Shown in pieces: positions 1 through 6,057 of a stretch of 10,114 nt of DNA. Source of the stretch: Pseudomonadota bacterium (GTDB taxonomy: Bacteria; Pseudomonadota; Gammaproteobacteria; Burkholderiales; Burkholderiaceae_D). The stretch lies in the NCBI GenBank assembly GCA_023409175.1, contig JAEYIG010000254.1, positions 1 through 10,114 of the forward strand, given 5' to 3'. The position numbers and the translations under genes were made by a program. Position 1 is the first letter of the stretch; every line of letters begins with the position of its first letter. The notes under the pieces are model-generated. The model did no database searches and was not told the origin of the DNA. It worked only from the letters and a program-made list of their open reading frames with translations.

Positions 1-79
1 CATCCCGAACAGGACCGTGAAACGACATTGCGCCGATGATAGTGCTGAAACCAGTGTGAAAGTAGGTTATCGTCAGGCA
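1..79 (+). rRNA. rrf: 5S ribosomal RNA, 3' part (5' end outside window)
   Basis: The first bases contain the conserved bacterial 5S core: the CATCCCGAAC loop, GTGAAACG, then GCGCCGATGATAGTG and GTGTGAAAGTAGG, ending in the typical 3' arm CGTCAGGC. About two thirds of a normal 5S gene of about 115-120 nt is present, and the 5' part lies before the window. 5S is normally the last gene of a 16S-23S-5S operon, and the terminator directly after it fits that position. The exact 3' end is uncertain by two or three bases. Confidence 0.93.
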
Positions 80-88
80 AATATACTG

Positions 89-123
89 AAAAAGCCCCTA
101 ACTAACCTTAGGGGCTTTTTTTT
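89..123 (+). terminator. Intrinsic terminator of the rRNA operon
   Basis: A 13-bp perfect stem (89-101 with 108-120) around an AGCCCC/GGGGCT core has a six-base loop and runs into eight T residues (116-123). It begins about ten bases after the 5S 3' end, as expected for the end of an rRNA operon. The left arm is preceded by A residues, so the hairpin could also act weakly on - strand transcripts. Confidence 0.93.
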
Positions 124-473
124 ATCCCAAATTCTCCACCTCTTTTTATTGTCCGGCCTCTCCTCTCTTCTTTCACTTCCTTCTCCAAAAGACTGATCTC
201 TCTTCTCTCCTGCCTTCATTTGTCCTTTCCTCCTTCTACATTCTTCGTGATTACCTTGCCAGATGACATGTCCATGTAAACGTCAATTCTTCTTTTCGAA
301 TGGGCTCCTGTTCTTGCTGATGCAGGTATTTGGTACATCGGAAACTTTTTGAGGGAGGAATAAAAAGACAATGAATTGGAAAAATGCCCAATATATTATT
401 GAAGATGGGATGGTCTTGGGTAAGTGAATGAAAATGCCGGAATATAATCGACAGTTTTACATTATCGTCAGAT
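124..473. other. Gene-poor stretch between rRNA operon and the - strand operon
   Basis: No convincing gene fills these 350 bases. The first part is strongly strand-asymmetric: I count 97 pyrimidines in the 120 bases of 121-240, including the mirror-symmetric run CTCTCTTCTCTC at 198-209. The - strand carries a 40-codon frame (216-338), listed separately, and a second purine-rich frame whose ATG overlaps its stop. The + strand has an 18-codon frame at 371-427 behind a good GAGGGAGGAA ribosome site (351-360). I see no clear terminator for the gene ending at 474. Confidence 0.6.
216..338 (-). CDS. Small unrecognised open reading frame, possibly a gene remnant
   Basis: ATG at 338 to TGA at 216 encodes 40 residues, beginning MYQIPASARTG and containing IDVYMDMSSGKVI, a strand-turn-strand look with a SGK turn. 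The composition is more protein-like than the surrounding purine-rich sequence. I do not recognise a family. No ribosome site precedes the ATG. The same frame stays open upstream to a TAA about 80 bases back, so this could be the C-terminal remnant of a longer decayed gene. The stop overlaps the ATG of a further - strand frame (73-219) that has an AGGAGG site but runs through the rRNA terminator into the 5S gene. It may simply be a chance frame. Confidence 0.22.
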   Translation of the reverse strand: MYQIPASARTGAHSKRRIDVYMDMSSGKVITKNVEGGKDK

Positions 474-1238
474 TTAACAGTCTTTCATCCAGTCCTGAAG
501 ATGGTTTACCCATTGGACGGCCTTCAGTTTTGTTTCTTTCCTGATCCGTTTCGCATGTCGGTAGAGCTCTTCGAAATTGACCGCAGGTGACTTCTTGAAT
601 GCCAGGAGGACGATGTTGCCGGCATCGAGTTCCGGTAACCAGACAACCGAATCGAAACTTTCCCGGATGGCTTCGATGCTCTTTGACCGGTTGGATTCAT
701 CCCCGAAAATGTTGACGGTCATCATGCCATCCGGAACCAGTGCATCGGCACAGCCCCGATAAAATTCCGGAGAGTCAAAGACAGGTGCTGCGGCATTTTC
801 GTCGTAAAGATCAACTTGGATGACATCTATTTCATTTTGGTTTTTTCTTGATTCAATGTATTCAAAAGCGTCAGTCTGTATGACGTTGAGCCGACGGTCA
901 TCTTCAGGAAGATGAAATGCTTTTCTGCAAATGCTGATGACTTCAGGATTCAGCTCAATGGCCGTGACATTTGCGTCGGGAAAATGCTGATAGCAGAATT
1001 TGGTCAGTGCAGCGCTCCCCAGTCCCAATTGCACAATATGTTCTGGATTTTCCCTGAAAAGCATCCACGCCATCATTTGCTGAACATAATCGAGGACGAT
1101 TTCGAATGGATTATTCAAACGCATGGCACCCTGGATCCAGTCCGTCCCAAAGTGAAGAAATTGGATTCCCCTGAATTCAGTCAGTGTTATTTCAGGAAAG
1201 TGTTGGTTGTCCGGGGAAGAAAAGGATGATTTTTTCAT
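474..1238 (-). CDS. Spermidine synthase-like SAM-binding protein
   Basis: This 254-residue protein has the Rossmann-fold methyltransferase core of the spermine/spermidine synthase superfamily. The nucleotide-binding glycine loop is VQLGLGSAALTK (about residues 69-80). The acidic ribose-binding end of strand 2 is AIELNP (93-98). Next come DAFEYI (123-128) and the strand-4 motif DVIQVDLYDENAA (138-150), followed by the SPEFYRGC helix typical of this family. Asp143 sits where aminopropyltransferases carry their catalytic Asp, but the DSSDP-type sequence of true SpeE is replaced by DLYDE. The N-terminal domain is short, so the substrate cannot be assigned and polyamine synthesis is only one option. 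It is probably cytosolic. The gene starts 17 bases after the RluA-like gene, so the two are likely co-transcribed. The ATG at 1238 has no strong ribosome site, which fits translation dependent on the upstream gene. Confidence 0.85.
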   Translation of the reverse strand: MKKSSFSSPDNQHFPEITLTEFRGIQFLHFGTDWIQGAMRLNNPFEIVLDYVQQMMAWMLFRENPEHIVQLGLGSAALTKFCYQHFPDANVTAIELNPEVISICRKAFHLPEDDRRLNVIQTDAFEYIESRKNQNEIDVIQVDLYDENAAAPVFDSPEFYRGCADALVPDGMMTVNIFGDESNRSKSIEAIRESFDSVVWLPELDAGNIVLLAFKKSPAVNFEELYRHAKRIRKETKLKAVQWVNHLQDWMKDC

Positions 1239-1255
1239 GTCACTAGAATAAGATT

Positions 1256-2212
1256 TCAGTCTGGAAATTTATTGATACGATTCAGATCGAGAGAATAACG
1301 GCTTTCAAAATGATGCGGTTTTTGTGAAACGGGGTCCTTGAAGGAAAGCGATTTGGCAACCAGTTGAAGTGGATATCTGTATTCCTCGGCCTGCATTTCT
1401 TCGGTGATCGCTTCTGGCATATGCACAGGGTAAATCCTGTCATTCAATAGAGGGATTCCCAGTGAACACATCTGTATTCTGAGCTGGTGCTTGCGACCGG
1501 TGACCGGTTTCAGGTAATAGTGCGCGTAGTCGTTCTTCCTTTTCAATATGCCGATTTCGGTTTCTGCATTAGGCGTACCGGGAACGACGTGCATTCTCAT
1601 GAAAGAGTCACTTTCTGCCAACCGGTTTCTGACTCTCATCGGAAAGGCAAGGTCATCGCGGTAGGGCGCGATTGCTTCGTAATGTTTGGAGACAAAATTC
1701 TCGCGGAACAGGCGCTGATACAAATCCCGGCCTTCTGGCTTGACTGAAAAAAGAACCAGTCCCGCAGTTTCCCTGTCTATCCGGTGTATGGGCGTCAAGG
1801 TATCAATTCCGAGACGGTTCTTAAGCCTTACGAGAAGCGTTTCGCTAACGTATTTCCCTGAAGGCGTAACGGGTAAAAAATGAGGTTTGTCGGCAACTAC
1901 CAGCCAATCATCCTGGTATAGGACAGTCTCGTGGAAAGGGTTTGGCCTTTCATTGGGGAGATAACGATAATAGTAGAGCTTGCGATAGGGTGTGTACCGG
2001 GCATCGGGAGAAAGCGGTTTTCCGTCAGAGTCGATAACATCACCATCGCTGATGCGTTTTTCCCATTCCAGTTTGGAAAGCACGGGAAAACGCTCAGACA
2101 AAAAATCCAGAATCGTTTTCCAGGGACCTTTCGGCAGCGAAACCTGACTGGCACTGATACCGTTTTTGGAAGGTATCGTGATTTTTTTTAAGTTTCGCAT
2201 CGAGAAATTCAT
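1256..2212 (-). CDS. RluA-family RNA pseudouridine synthase
   Basis: This 318-residue cytosolic enzyme is predicted to isomerise a specific uridine in rRNA or tRNA to pseudouridine. The signature HRIDRETAG (143-151) contains the catalytic Asp146. The upstream motif VVADKPHFLPVTP (105-117) and the C-terminal VTGRKHQLRIQM (237-248) are the other conserved blocks of the RluA/RluC/RluD family. Residues of about 30-80 (FLSERFPVLSKLEWEKRI, DGDVI) resemble a short S4-like RNA-binding segment. The target nucleotide cannot be read from the sequence, so no gene symbol is given. The ATG at 2212 is used here, but an in-frame ATG at codon 5 is equally possible because neither has a clear ribosome site. 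It is the first gene of a likely two-gene operon with the spermidine synthase-like gene and is divergent from the phosphofructokinase. Confidence 0.92.
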   Translation of the reverse strand: MNFSMRNLKKITIPSKNGISASQVSLPKGPWKTILDFLSERFPVLSKLEWEKRISDGDVIDSDGKPLSPDARYTPYRKLYYYRYLPNERPNPFHETVLYQDDWLVVADKPHFLPVTPSGKYVSETLLVRLKNRLGIDTLTPIHRIDRETAGLVLFSVKPEGRDLYQRLFRENFVSKHYEAIAPYRDDLAFPMRVRNRLAESDSFMRMHVVPGTPNAETEIGILKRKNDYAHYYLKPVTGRKHQLRIQMCSLGIPLLNDRIYPVHMPEAITEEMQAEEYRYPLQLVAKSLSFKDPVSQKPHHFESRYSLDLNRINKFPD

Positions 2213-2418
2213 TAGGATAAAACGCCTGGAAATATATATTCGGTTCTTTATTACGGAAGCCCCGATTTTAAAGCATTTTTTTCAAATTATTCCGATATAA
2301 GGCGTTTCTGTTACAGGCGGACATGCCGGATACCTTCGTATTTCTCTGTATCACTCAATTTCTTTGTGTCAGAATTGGGGAAACTATTTCGTTATCGTTG
2401 TGAATGAGGTGAGTCGTC
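2213..2418. promoter_or_regulatory. Divergent intergenic region holding promoters of both flanking genes
   Basis: This 206-bp region separates divergently transcribed genes, so it should contain a promoter in each direction. The AT-rich run AATATATATT at 2231-2240 is a plausible -10 region for the - strand gene, but no good -35 pairs with it. For the + strand I see no convincing sigma-70 pair. The phosphofructokinase ribosome site GAGGTGAG (2406-2413) lies at its right end. An 8-bp inverted repeat (AAACGCCT at 2220-2227, AGGCGTTT at 2300-2307) is present, but it is far apart and may be chance. Confidence 0.45.
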
Positions 2419-3678
2419 ATGACAGCTAAGAATGCTTTTTATGCGCAATCCGGCGGAGTCACGGCAGTTATCAATGCCTCGGCTTGCGGGGTTATCGAGA
2501 CAGCCAGAAAACATCCGGACAGGATCAGGAATGTACTGGCCGGGCGAAACGGAATTGTCGGGGCATTGACTGAAGAACTGATCGATACGTCCAAAGAAAG
2601 CCGTGAGGATATTGCGGCTTTGCGTTATACGCCGGGAGGAGCTTTTGGCTCATGCCGATACAAGCTGGCCAATCCGGAAAAAGACAGAAAAGAATTCGAA
2701 CGTTTGCTGGAAGTGTTCAAGGCGCACGATATCGGTTACTTCTTCTATAACGGTGGCGGCGATTCAGCCGATACATGCTACAAGATTTCCCGTTTTTCAT
2801 CGCTGATGGGATATCCCATCCAGGCTATTCATGTGCCGAAAACGATTGATAACGATCTGCCATTGACGGATTGTTGTCCTGGATTCGGTTCCGTGGCCAA
2901 ATATATTGCGGTTTCGACGATCGAAGCGTCTTTTGATGTCCGGTCCATGTGTCGGACATCGACAAAAATTTTCGTTCTTGAAGTCATGGGGCGACATGCC
3001 GGATGGATCGCAGCGGCAGGAGGATTGGCGGAAAGTTACGGAATCCCTGTCGTCATCCTGTTCCCTGAAGTGGAATTTAACGAAAAGCAATTTCTGGCCC
3101 GGGTGGAGGATAAAGTCAGGCGGCATGGTTATTGTACGGTAGTCGTATCGGAAGGATGCAAATATCCGGATGGAACGTTCATCGCCGATCAGGGCGCAAA
3201 AGATGCTTTTGGACATTCACATCTGGGAGGGGCCGCTCCGATTGTCGCCAATATGATCCATGAAAAACTGGGTTTTCCATTTCATTGGGCCGTCGCCAAT
3301 TATCTCCAACGGTCGGCGCGACATATCGCTTCGGCGATAGACGTCGAGCAGGCATATGAAGTCGGGGCTGCGGCGGTCAATCTGGCGCTTGAAGGCAGGA
3401 ATTCTGTGATGCCTACCATTGTGAGACTGTCCAGTGAACCTTATCGTTATGAAATCGGGGTGGCTGATCTGGAGAATGTCGCCAATGTCGAAAAAATGAT
3501 GCCGATGAGTTTCATCAGTGAGGATGGATACGGGATTACCGAAGAATGCCGAAGTTATCTTCAGCCCTTGGTTCAGGGAGAAAACTATCCGCCTTATAAA
3601 ATGGGCTTGCCTGAATATGTCACTTTGAAGAACACGTTGGCGTCCAAAAAGCTGGGGCCGTTTTACAAGAAGATTTGA
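2419..3678 (+). CDS. 6-phosphofructokinase, probably pyrophosphate-dependent
   Basis: This 419-residue cytosolic enzyme belongs to the phosphofructokinase A superfamily and interconverts fructose 6-phosphate and fructose 1,6-bisphosphate. Visible motifs are the N-terminal QSGGVTAVINA (10-20), the phosphoryl-donor loop NGGGDSADT (111-119), the catalytic PKTIDND (140-146, base Asp144) and the substrate-binding EVMGRHAGW (188-196). By comparison with E. coli PfkA, Asp115 replaces Gly104 and Lys141 replaces Gly124. These are the two changes that mark PPi-using enzymes, so pyrophosphate rather than ATP is the likely donor, and the reaction would be reversible. The length fits PPi-PFKs of about 400 residues better than the 320 of PfkA. 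The ATG at 2419 has a GAGGTGAG ribosome site at suitable spacing. The gene stands alone, divergent from the RluA-like gene and convergent with tRNA-His. Confidence 0.93.
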   Translation: MTAKNAFYAQSGGVTAVINASACGVIETARKHPDRIRNVLAGRNGIVGALTEELIDTSKESREDIAALRYTPGGAFGSCRYKLANPEKDRKEFERLLEVFKAHDIGYFFYNGGGDSADTCYKISRFSSLMGYPIQAIHVPKTIDNDLPLTDCCPGFGSVAKYIAVSTIEASFDVRSMCRTSTKIFVLEVMGRHAGWIAAAGGLAESYGIPVVILFPEVEFNEKQFLARVEDKVRRHGYCTVVVSEGCKYPDGTFIADQGAKDAFGHSHLGGAAPIVANMIHEKLGFPFHWAVANYLQRSARHIASAIDVEQAYEVGAAAVNLALEGRNSVMPTIVRLSSEPYRYEIGVADLENVANVEKMMPMSFISEDGYGITEECRSYLQPLVQGENYPPYKMGLPEYVTLKNTLASKKLGPFYKKI

Positions 3679-3715
3679 AAAACCGGCTGATTTCCAAATA
3701 GGCCACGAAAATAAA

Positions 3716-3742
3716 AAAAGCCCGAATTTAATTCGGGCTTTT
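3716..3742. terminator. Bidirectional terminator shared by the phosphofructokinase gene and tRNA-His
   Basis: A perfect stem GCCCGAAT/ATTCGGGC (3720-3727 with 3731-3738), extended by four A:T pairs, has a three-base loop. On the - strand it is followed by seven T residues, giving a strong terminator eight bases after the tRNA 3' end. On the + strand only four T residues follow, so termination of the phosphofructokinase message may be weaker. Confidence 0.9.
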
Positions 3743-3749
3743 GAGATTC

Positions 3750-3826
3750 TGGGGTGGACGATGGGGCTCGAACCCACGACAACAGGAATCACAATCCTGG
3801 ACTCTACCAACTGAGCTACGTCCACC
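3750..3826 (-). tRNA. tRNA-His, anticodon GTG
   Basis: The - strand folds into a full cloverleaf. The acceptor stem GTGGACG/CGTCCAC has the extra 5' G (position -1, base 3826) opposite discriminator C73, the hallmark of histidine tRNA. The D arm is AGCTCAGTTGGTAGAGT. The anticodon loop TTGTGAT has GTG in its centre, and the T arm contains GGGTTCGAGCCCC. The 3' CCA is encoded in the DNA (3750-3752). The total is 77 nt, as for E. coli hisR. It has its own promoter upstream and a terminator immediately downstream. Confidence 0.97.
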
Positions 3827-3873
3827 ATTGATGAAAACATTCGAAACAGACTGAATATTTCAACGAATTTGAG

Positions 3874-3902
3874 ATTATACGAAATTCCCTGAAAAGAGAC
3901 AA
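3874..3902 (-). promoter_or_regulatory. Sigma-70 promoter of tRNA-His
   Basis: On the - strand, TTGTCT (3897-3902) and a perfect TATAAT (3874-3879) are separated by exactly 17 bases. Transcription would start near 3867, giving a leader of about 40 nt that RNase P removes. The promoter lies entirely in the gap after the tolC-family gene, six bases beyond its stop. I see no terminator between them, so read-through from that gene into the tRNA is possible. Confidence 0.82.
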
Positions 3903-3907
3903 GGCCG

Positions 3908-5212
3908 TTATTTCTTTAATAGCAGATTGACCCGTTTCAAATCATCTTCATTCAGGGTACCCGCTGCCTGTTTCAGCCTGAGGCCATTGATGATGGTATT
4001 GTTGCGGGCGTTCGTCAGATCCCGTCTGGTCATGAAAACCTGTTGTTCCGCATTCAACACGTCGATATTGATGCGGACGCCGACTTCATATCCGAGCTTG
4101 TTGGCTTCCAGCGATGACAAGCTGGCGACTTCTGCCGCTTCAAGTGCCTTGACTTGGGAAAGACCATTATTGACACCAAGATAGGATTGCCGTGCCAACT
4201 GGGCCGCGCTCCGGCGGGATGCCTCAAGATCATTTCTGGCCTTGTCTTCCAGGGAGACGGCTTCCTTGACTTTGCTGGTTGTTTCGAAACCGGAAAAGAG
4301 AGGGATGTTCCATTGGAGGCCAATCATTTTCTGGGTATTGAAAGACTGTAATCCCCCGTTCGTATCAATCATGAACTGATCGTGGTCTGTATGGTTATAG
4401 GCGGCAACCAGGTCAACGGTTGGCATATGGCCAGCCTGATTGGCCTTGATGTTTCTTTTGGCGACTTCTCTGGAGAGGCGATACTGGACAACCTGATAGT
4501 TCTGGCTTTCAGCGGAACTGACCCATGTCGCCATGACATTGGGTTGGGGGGCGCTCAGTTTGACGCCTTTTTTGAGTGGATCGAGTGTTCCGGGAGGATG
4601 GCCGATTATCTGTTCGAGGGCAGTACGTTTGACTTCCAGATCGTTCAGGGCAGTGATTTCGTCAGCTTCGGCCAGATTGTACCGGGCCTGGGCTTCATGG
4701 GTGTCCGTGATTGTCGTGGTACCGACCTGGAAACTGCGTTTGGCCAGTTCCAGCTGTTGCGCGACAGCGGCTTTCTGGGCCTGGGCAAAGGTGACGACAT
4801 CTTCGGCAGCCAGAATGTCAAAGTAAGCTTGTGAGACACGCATCATCAGGTCCTGTTGCGCCTGTGCAAACTGCGCTTCGGAAATGGAAACCTGCAATTT
4901 GCTGGTTTCATAATTCTGAAACTTCGCCCAGTCGAAAACGGGCTGGGTCAGTGCGATGGTGTACTTGTTTTCATTGTAGTTCAGGCCTTCATACCAGTTC
5001 CGTCCGTAACTGCCTGAAGCGGAGAGGTTGGGCAGCAATTTTGCGAGCCCCTGCGTGCTTTTTTCCTGTCCGGCCATTAATGCCGCTCTTGCGCTGGCGT
5101 ACTGAGGGTCATTGGCAAGGGCTTCCATGTACGTTTGCATAAGATCTGCCGCAAATACGTTTGTAGCGAACAGGCCTCCTACTAATACAGATATGGCAGA
5201 ACGATAGTGCAT
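3908..5212 (-). CDS. tolC: TolC-family outer-membrane channel protein
   Basis: This 434-residue protein is the outer-membrane exit duct used by tripartite efflux pumps and type I secretion systems. A cleavable signal peptide is visible, with a hydrophobic stretch ISVLVGGLFATNVF and a likely cut after VFA (residue 21). The mature start ADLMQTYMEALANDPQYASARA is the classic TolC opening. LLPNLSASGSYGR follows, and the long heptad-rich segments and the internal duplication of the family (LARQSYLGVNNGLSQVKALEAA mirrors MRVSQAYFDILAAEDVVTFAQA) are present. Length is close to other TolC proteins. The ATG at 5212 has a GGAG site five bases upstream. The gene starts 40 bases after the Pcm-like gene, so they are probably one transcript. 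It is a classical TolC with a signal peptide, unlike the lipoprotein channel encoded upstream at 6058-7422. Confidence 0.93.
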   Translation of the reverse strand: MHYRSAISVLVGGLFATNVFAADLMQTYMEALANDPQYASARAALMAGQEKSTQGLAKLLPNLSASGSYGRNWYEGLNYNENKYTIALTQPVFDWAKFQNYETSKLQVSISEAQFAQAQQDLMMRVSQAYFDILAAEDVVTFAQAQKAAVAQQLELAKRSFQVGTTTITDTHEAQARYNLAEADEITALNDLEVKRTALEQIIGHPPGTLDPLKKGVKLSAPQPNVMATWVSSAESQNYQVVQYRLSREVAKRNIKANQAGHMPTVDLVAAYNHTDHDQFMIDTNGGLQSFNTQKMIGLQWNIPLFSGFETTSKVKEAVSLEDKARNDLEASRRSAAQLARQSYLGVNNGLSQVKALEAAEVASLSSLEANKLGYEVGVRINIDVLNAEQQVFMTRRDLTNARNNTIINGLRLKQAAGTLNEDDLKRVNLLLKK

Positions 5213-5242
5213 GCTTACTCCAAATATGTTTTGGAACGATAA

Positions 5243-5270
5243 TTTTTATAATTCAAAACCGGAATGGCAA
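5243..5270 (-). promoter_or_regulatory. Possible internal promoter for the tolC-family gene
   Basis: On the - strand, TTGCCA (5265-5270) and TAAAAA (5243-5248) are 16 bases apart and overlap the end of the Pcm-like gene. The -35 matches consensus at five of six positions and the -10 at four of six. It could give extra transcription of the channel gene on its own. AT-rich gaps produce such pairs by chance. Confidence 0.28.
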
Positions 5271-5906
5271 CCTGCCAGGTTGCTGTTTCAACGGTTTTAC
5301 GGATGTTTCAAATAATATCCCGGACTTGATATCAATGGCTGAGTTTTTTTGCAAAAAAATTGCCTGAACGCAAGGCTCAAGCCCATAAAATACAATCATT
5401 CTTCCGTTATCGGCAAGTTTATCCTTAAAAGTCTCGGGAATATTTGAGACTGATCCAGAAAAGACAATAACGTCAAACAGGCGATCGCTGGCGTAACGAT
5501 CAATCAGAAATCCATTGTCATGGATAAGCTGGACATTTTTTATGCCATAACGATCCAGATTATTCTCTGCCTGTTCTTTGAGGCCTTTTTCAATTTCAAC
5601 CGTTGTGACGTGTCTCGAATGGTGAGCGAGGAGAGCGGCCATGTAACCTGACCCGGTACCGATTTCAAGGACGGTATCATCCTTCCCGGGGTTGGCTGCC
5701 TGTAATACCAGTGCTTCACTTAATGGAGTGAGCATGTTCTCGCCATAGGCAAGTGGGATTTCCATGTCGGCGAAAGCATATTGCCGATAAGGAGCCGGAA
5801 CGAATTCTTCCCGATGGATGGAAGAAACGGCATCAATGACTTCCTGTGAGTGAACGCCACCAGCACGTAACTGGTTCTCGATCATGTTGATGCGGGCCTG
5901 CTGCAT
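5253..5906 (-). CDS. Protein-L-isoaspartate O-methyltransferase-like protein (divergent)
   Basis: This 217-residue protein aligns along its length with Pcm, which methylates isoaspartyl residues of damaged proteins using S-adenosylmethionine. The N-terminal MIENQLRAGGV (8-18), REEFVPAPYRQYAFADMEIPL (32-52) and the SAM-binding motif VLEIGTGSGYMAALLA (79-94) are typical. The acidic residue after strand 2 is in TTVEIEKGL (101-109). Canonical Pcm blocks are altered: the GDG after motif II reads HDNGF (129-133), and the usual YGQTIS segment reads YGENMLTP (54-61). The repair activity is therefore doubtful, and a different methyl acceptor is possible. Members of this divergent branch are often annotated as Pcm next to tolC in betaproteobacteria (from memory, not checked). 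The ATG at 5906 has only a weak ribosome site. The gene is probably co-transcribed with the downstream TolC gene. Confidence 0.85.
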   Translation of the reverse strand: MQQARINMIENQLRAGGVHSQEVIDAVSSIHREEFVPAPYRQYAFADMEIPLAYGENMLTPLSEALVLQAANPGKDDTVLEIGTGSGYMAALLAHHSRHVTTVEIEKGLKEQAENNLDRYGIKNVQLIHDNGFLIDRYASDRLFDVIVFSGSVSNIPETFKDKLADNGRMIVFYGLEPCVQAIFLQKNSAIDIKSGILFETSVKPLKQQPGRLPFRF

Positions 5907-5939
5907 GGTTGCCTGGAAAAAATAAATGTAATGGATGAC

Positions 5940-5948
5940 ATTTTAGCA
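5940..5948 (-). promoter_or_regulatory. Candidate extended -10 promoter for the Pcm-like/tolC unit
   Basis: On the - strand TGCTAAAAT forms an extended -10 element (TG, one base, then TAAAAT). Transcription would begin near 5933, about 27 bases before the ATG at 5906. No good -35 is present, which extended -10 promoters tolerate. The surrounding 151-base gap (5907-6057) separates this unit from the exporter operon and shows no obvious terminator. Confidence 0.38.
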
Positions 5949-6057
5949 AATGCAACCATGCGCTCGCGGCTGTTTTCGGTCTATTGGGTGAAACTTTCAG
6001 TTTTTTTGTTTGTTCGCAATGGGTTTCGTTGGTCAAATGATGATATTGCCGCGTCGT

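Noticed and set aside
73..219. 48-codon - strand frame with an AGGAGG site, as a listed gene
   Set aside because: It reads through the rRNA terminator hairpin and into the 5S 3' end with a biased Glu/Arg/Lys composition, so I report it only as an observation.
2220..2307. Inverted repeat AAACGCCT/AGGCGTTT as an operator
   Set aside because: The arms are only 8 bp and 72 bases apart; one such pair in an AT-rich gap is likely by chance.
3217..3840. 207-codon - strand frame across the end of the phosphofructokinase gene, the terminator and tRNA-His
   Set aside because: It is antisense to a clear gene and overlaps a tRNA and a terminator; the translation resembles no protein family.
4382..4834. 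150-codon + strand frame inside the tolC-family gene
   Set aside because: It is antisense to a well-supported gene, with no recognisable motif; long opposite-strand frames are common at this composition.
5833..6036. 67-codon - strand frame spanning the start of the Pcm-like gene
   Set aside because: It runs out of frame into the Pcm-like gene, lacks motifs, and its start region is better explained as promoter and leader.
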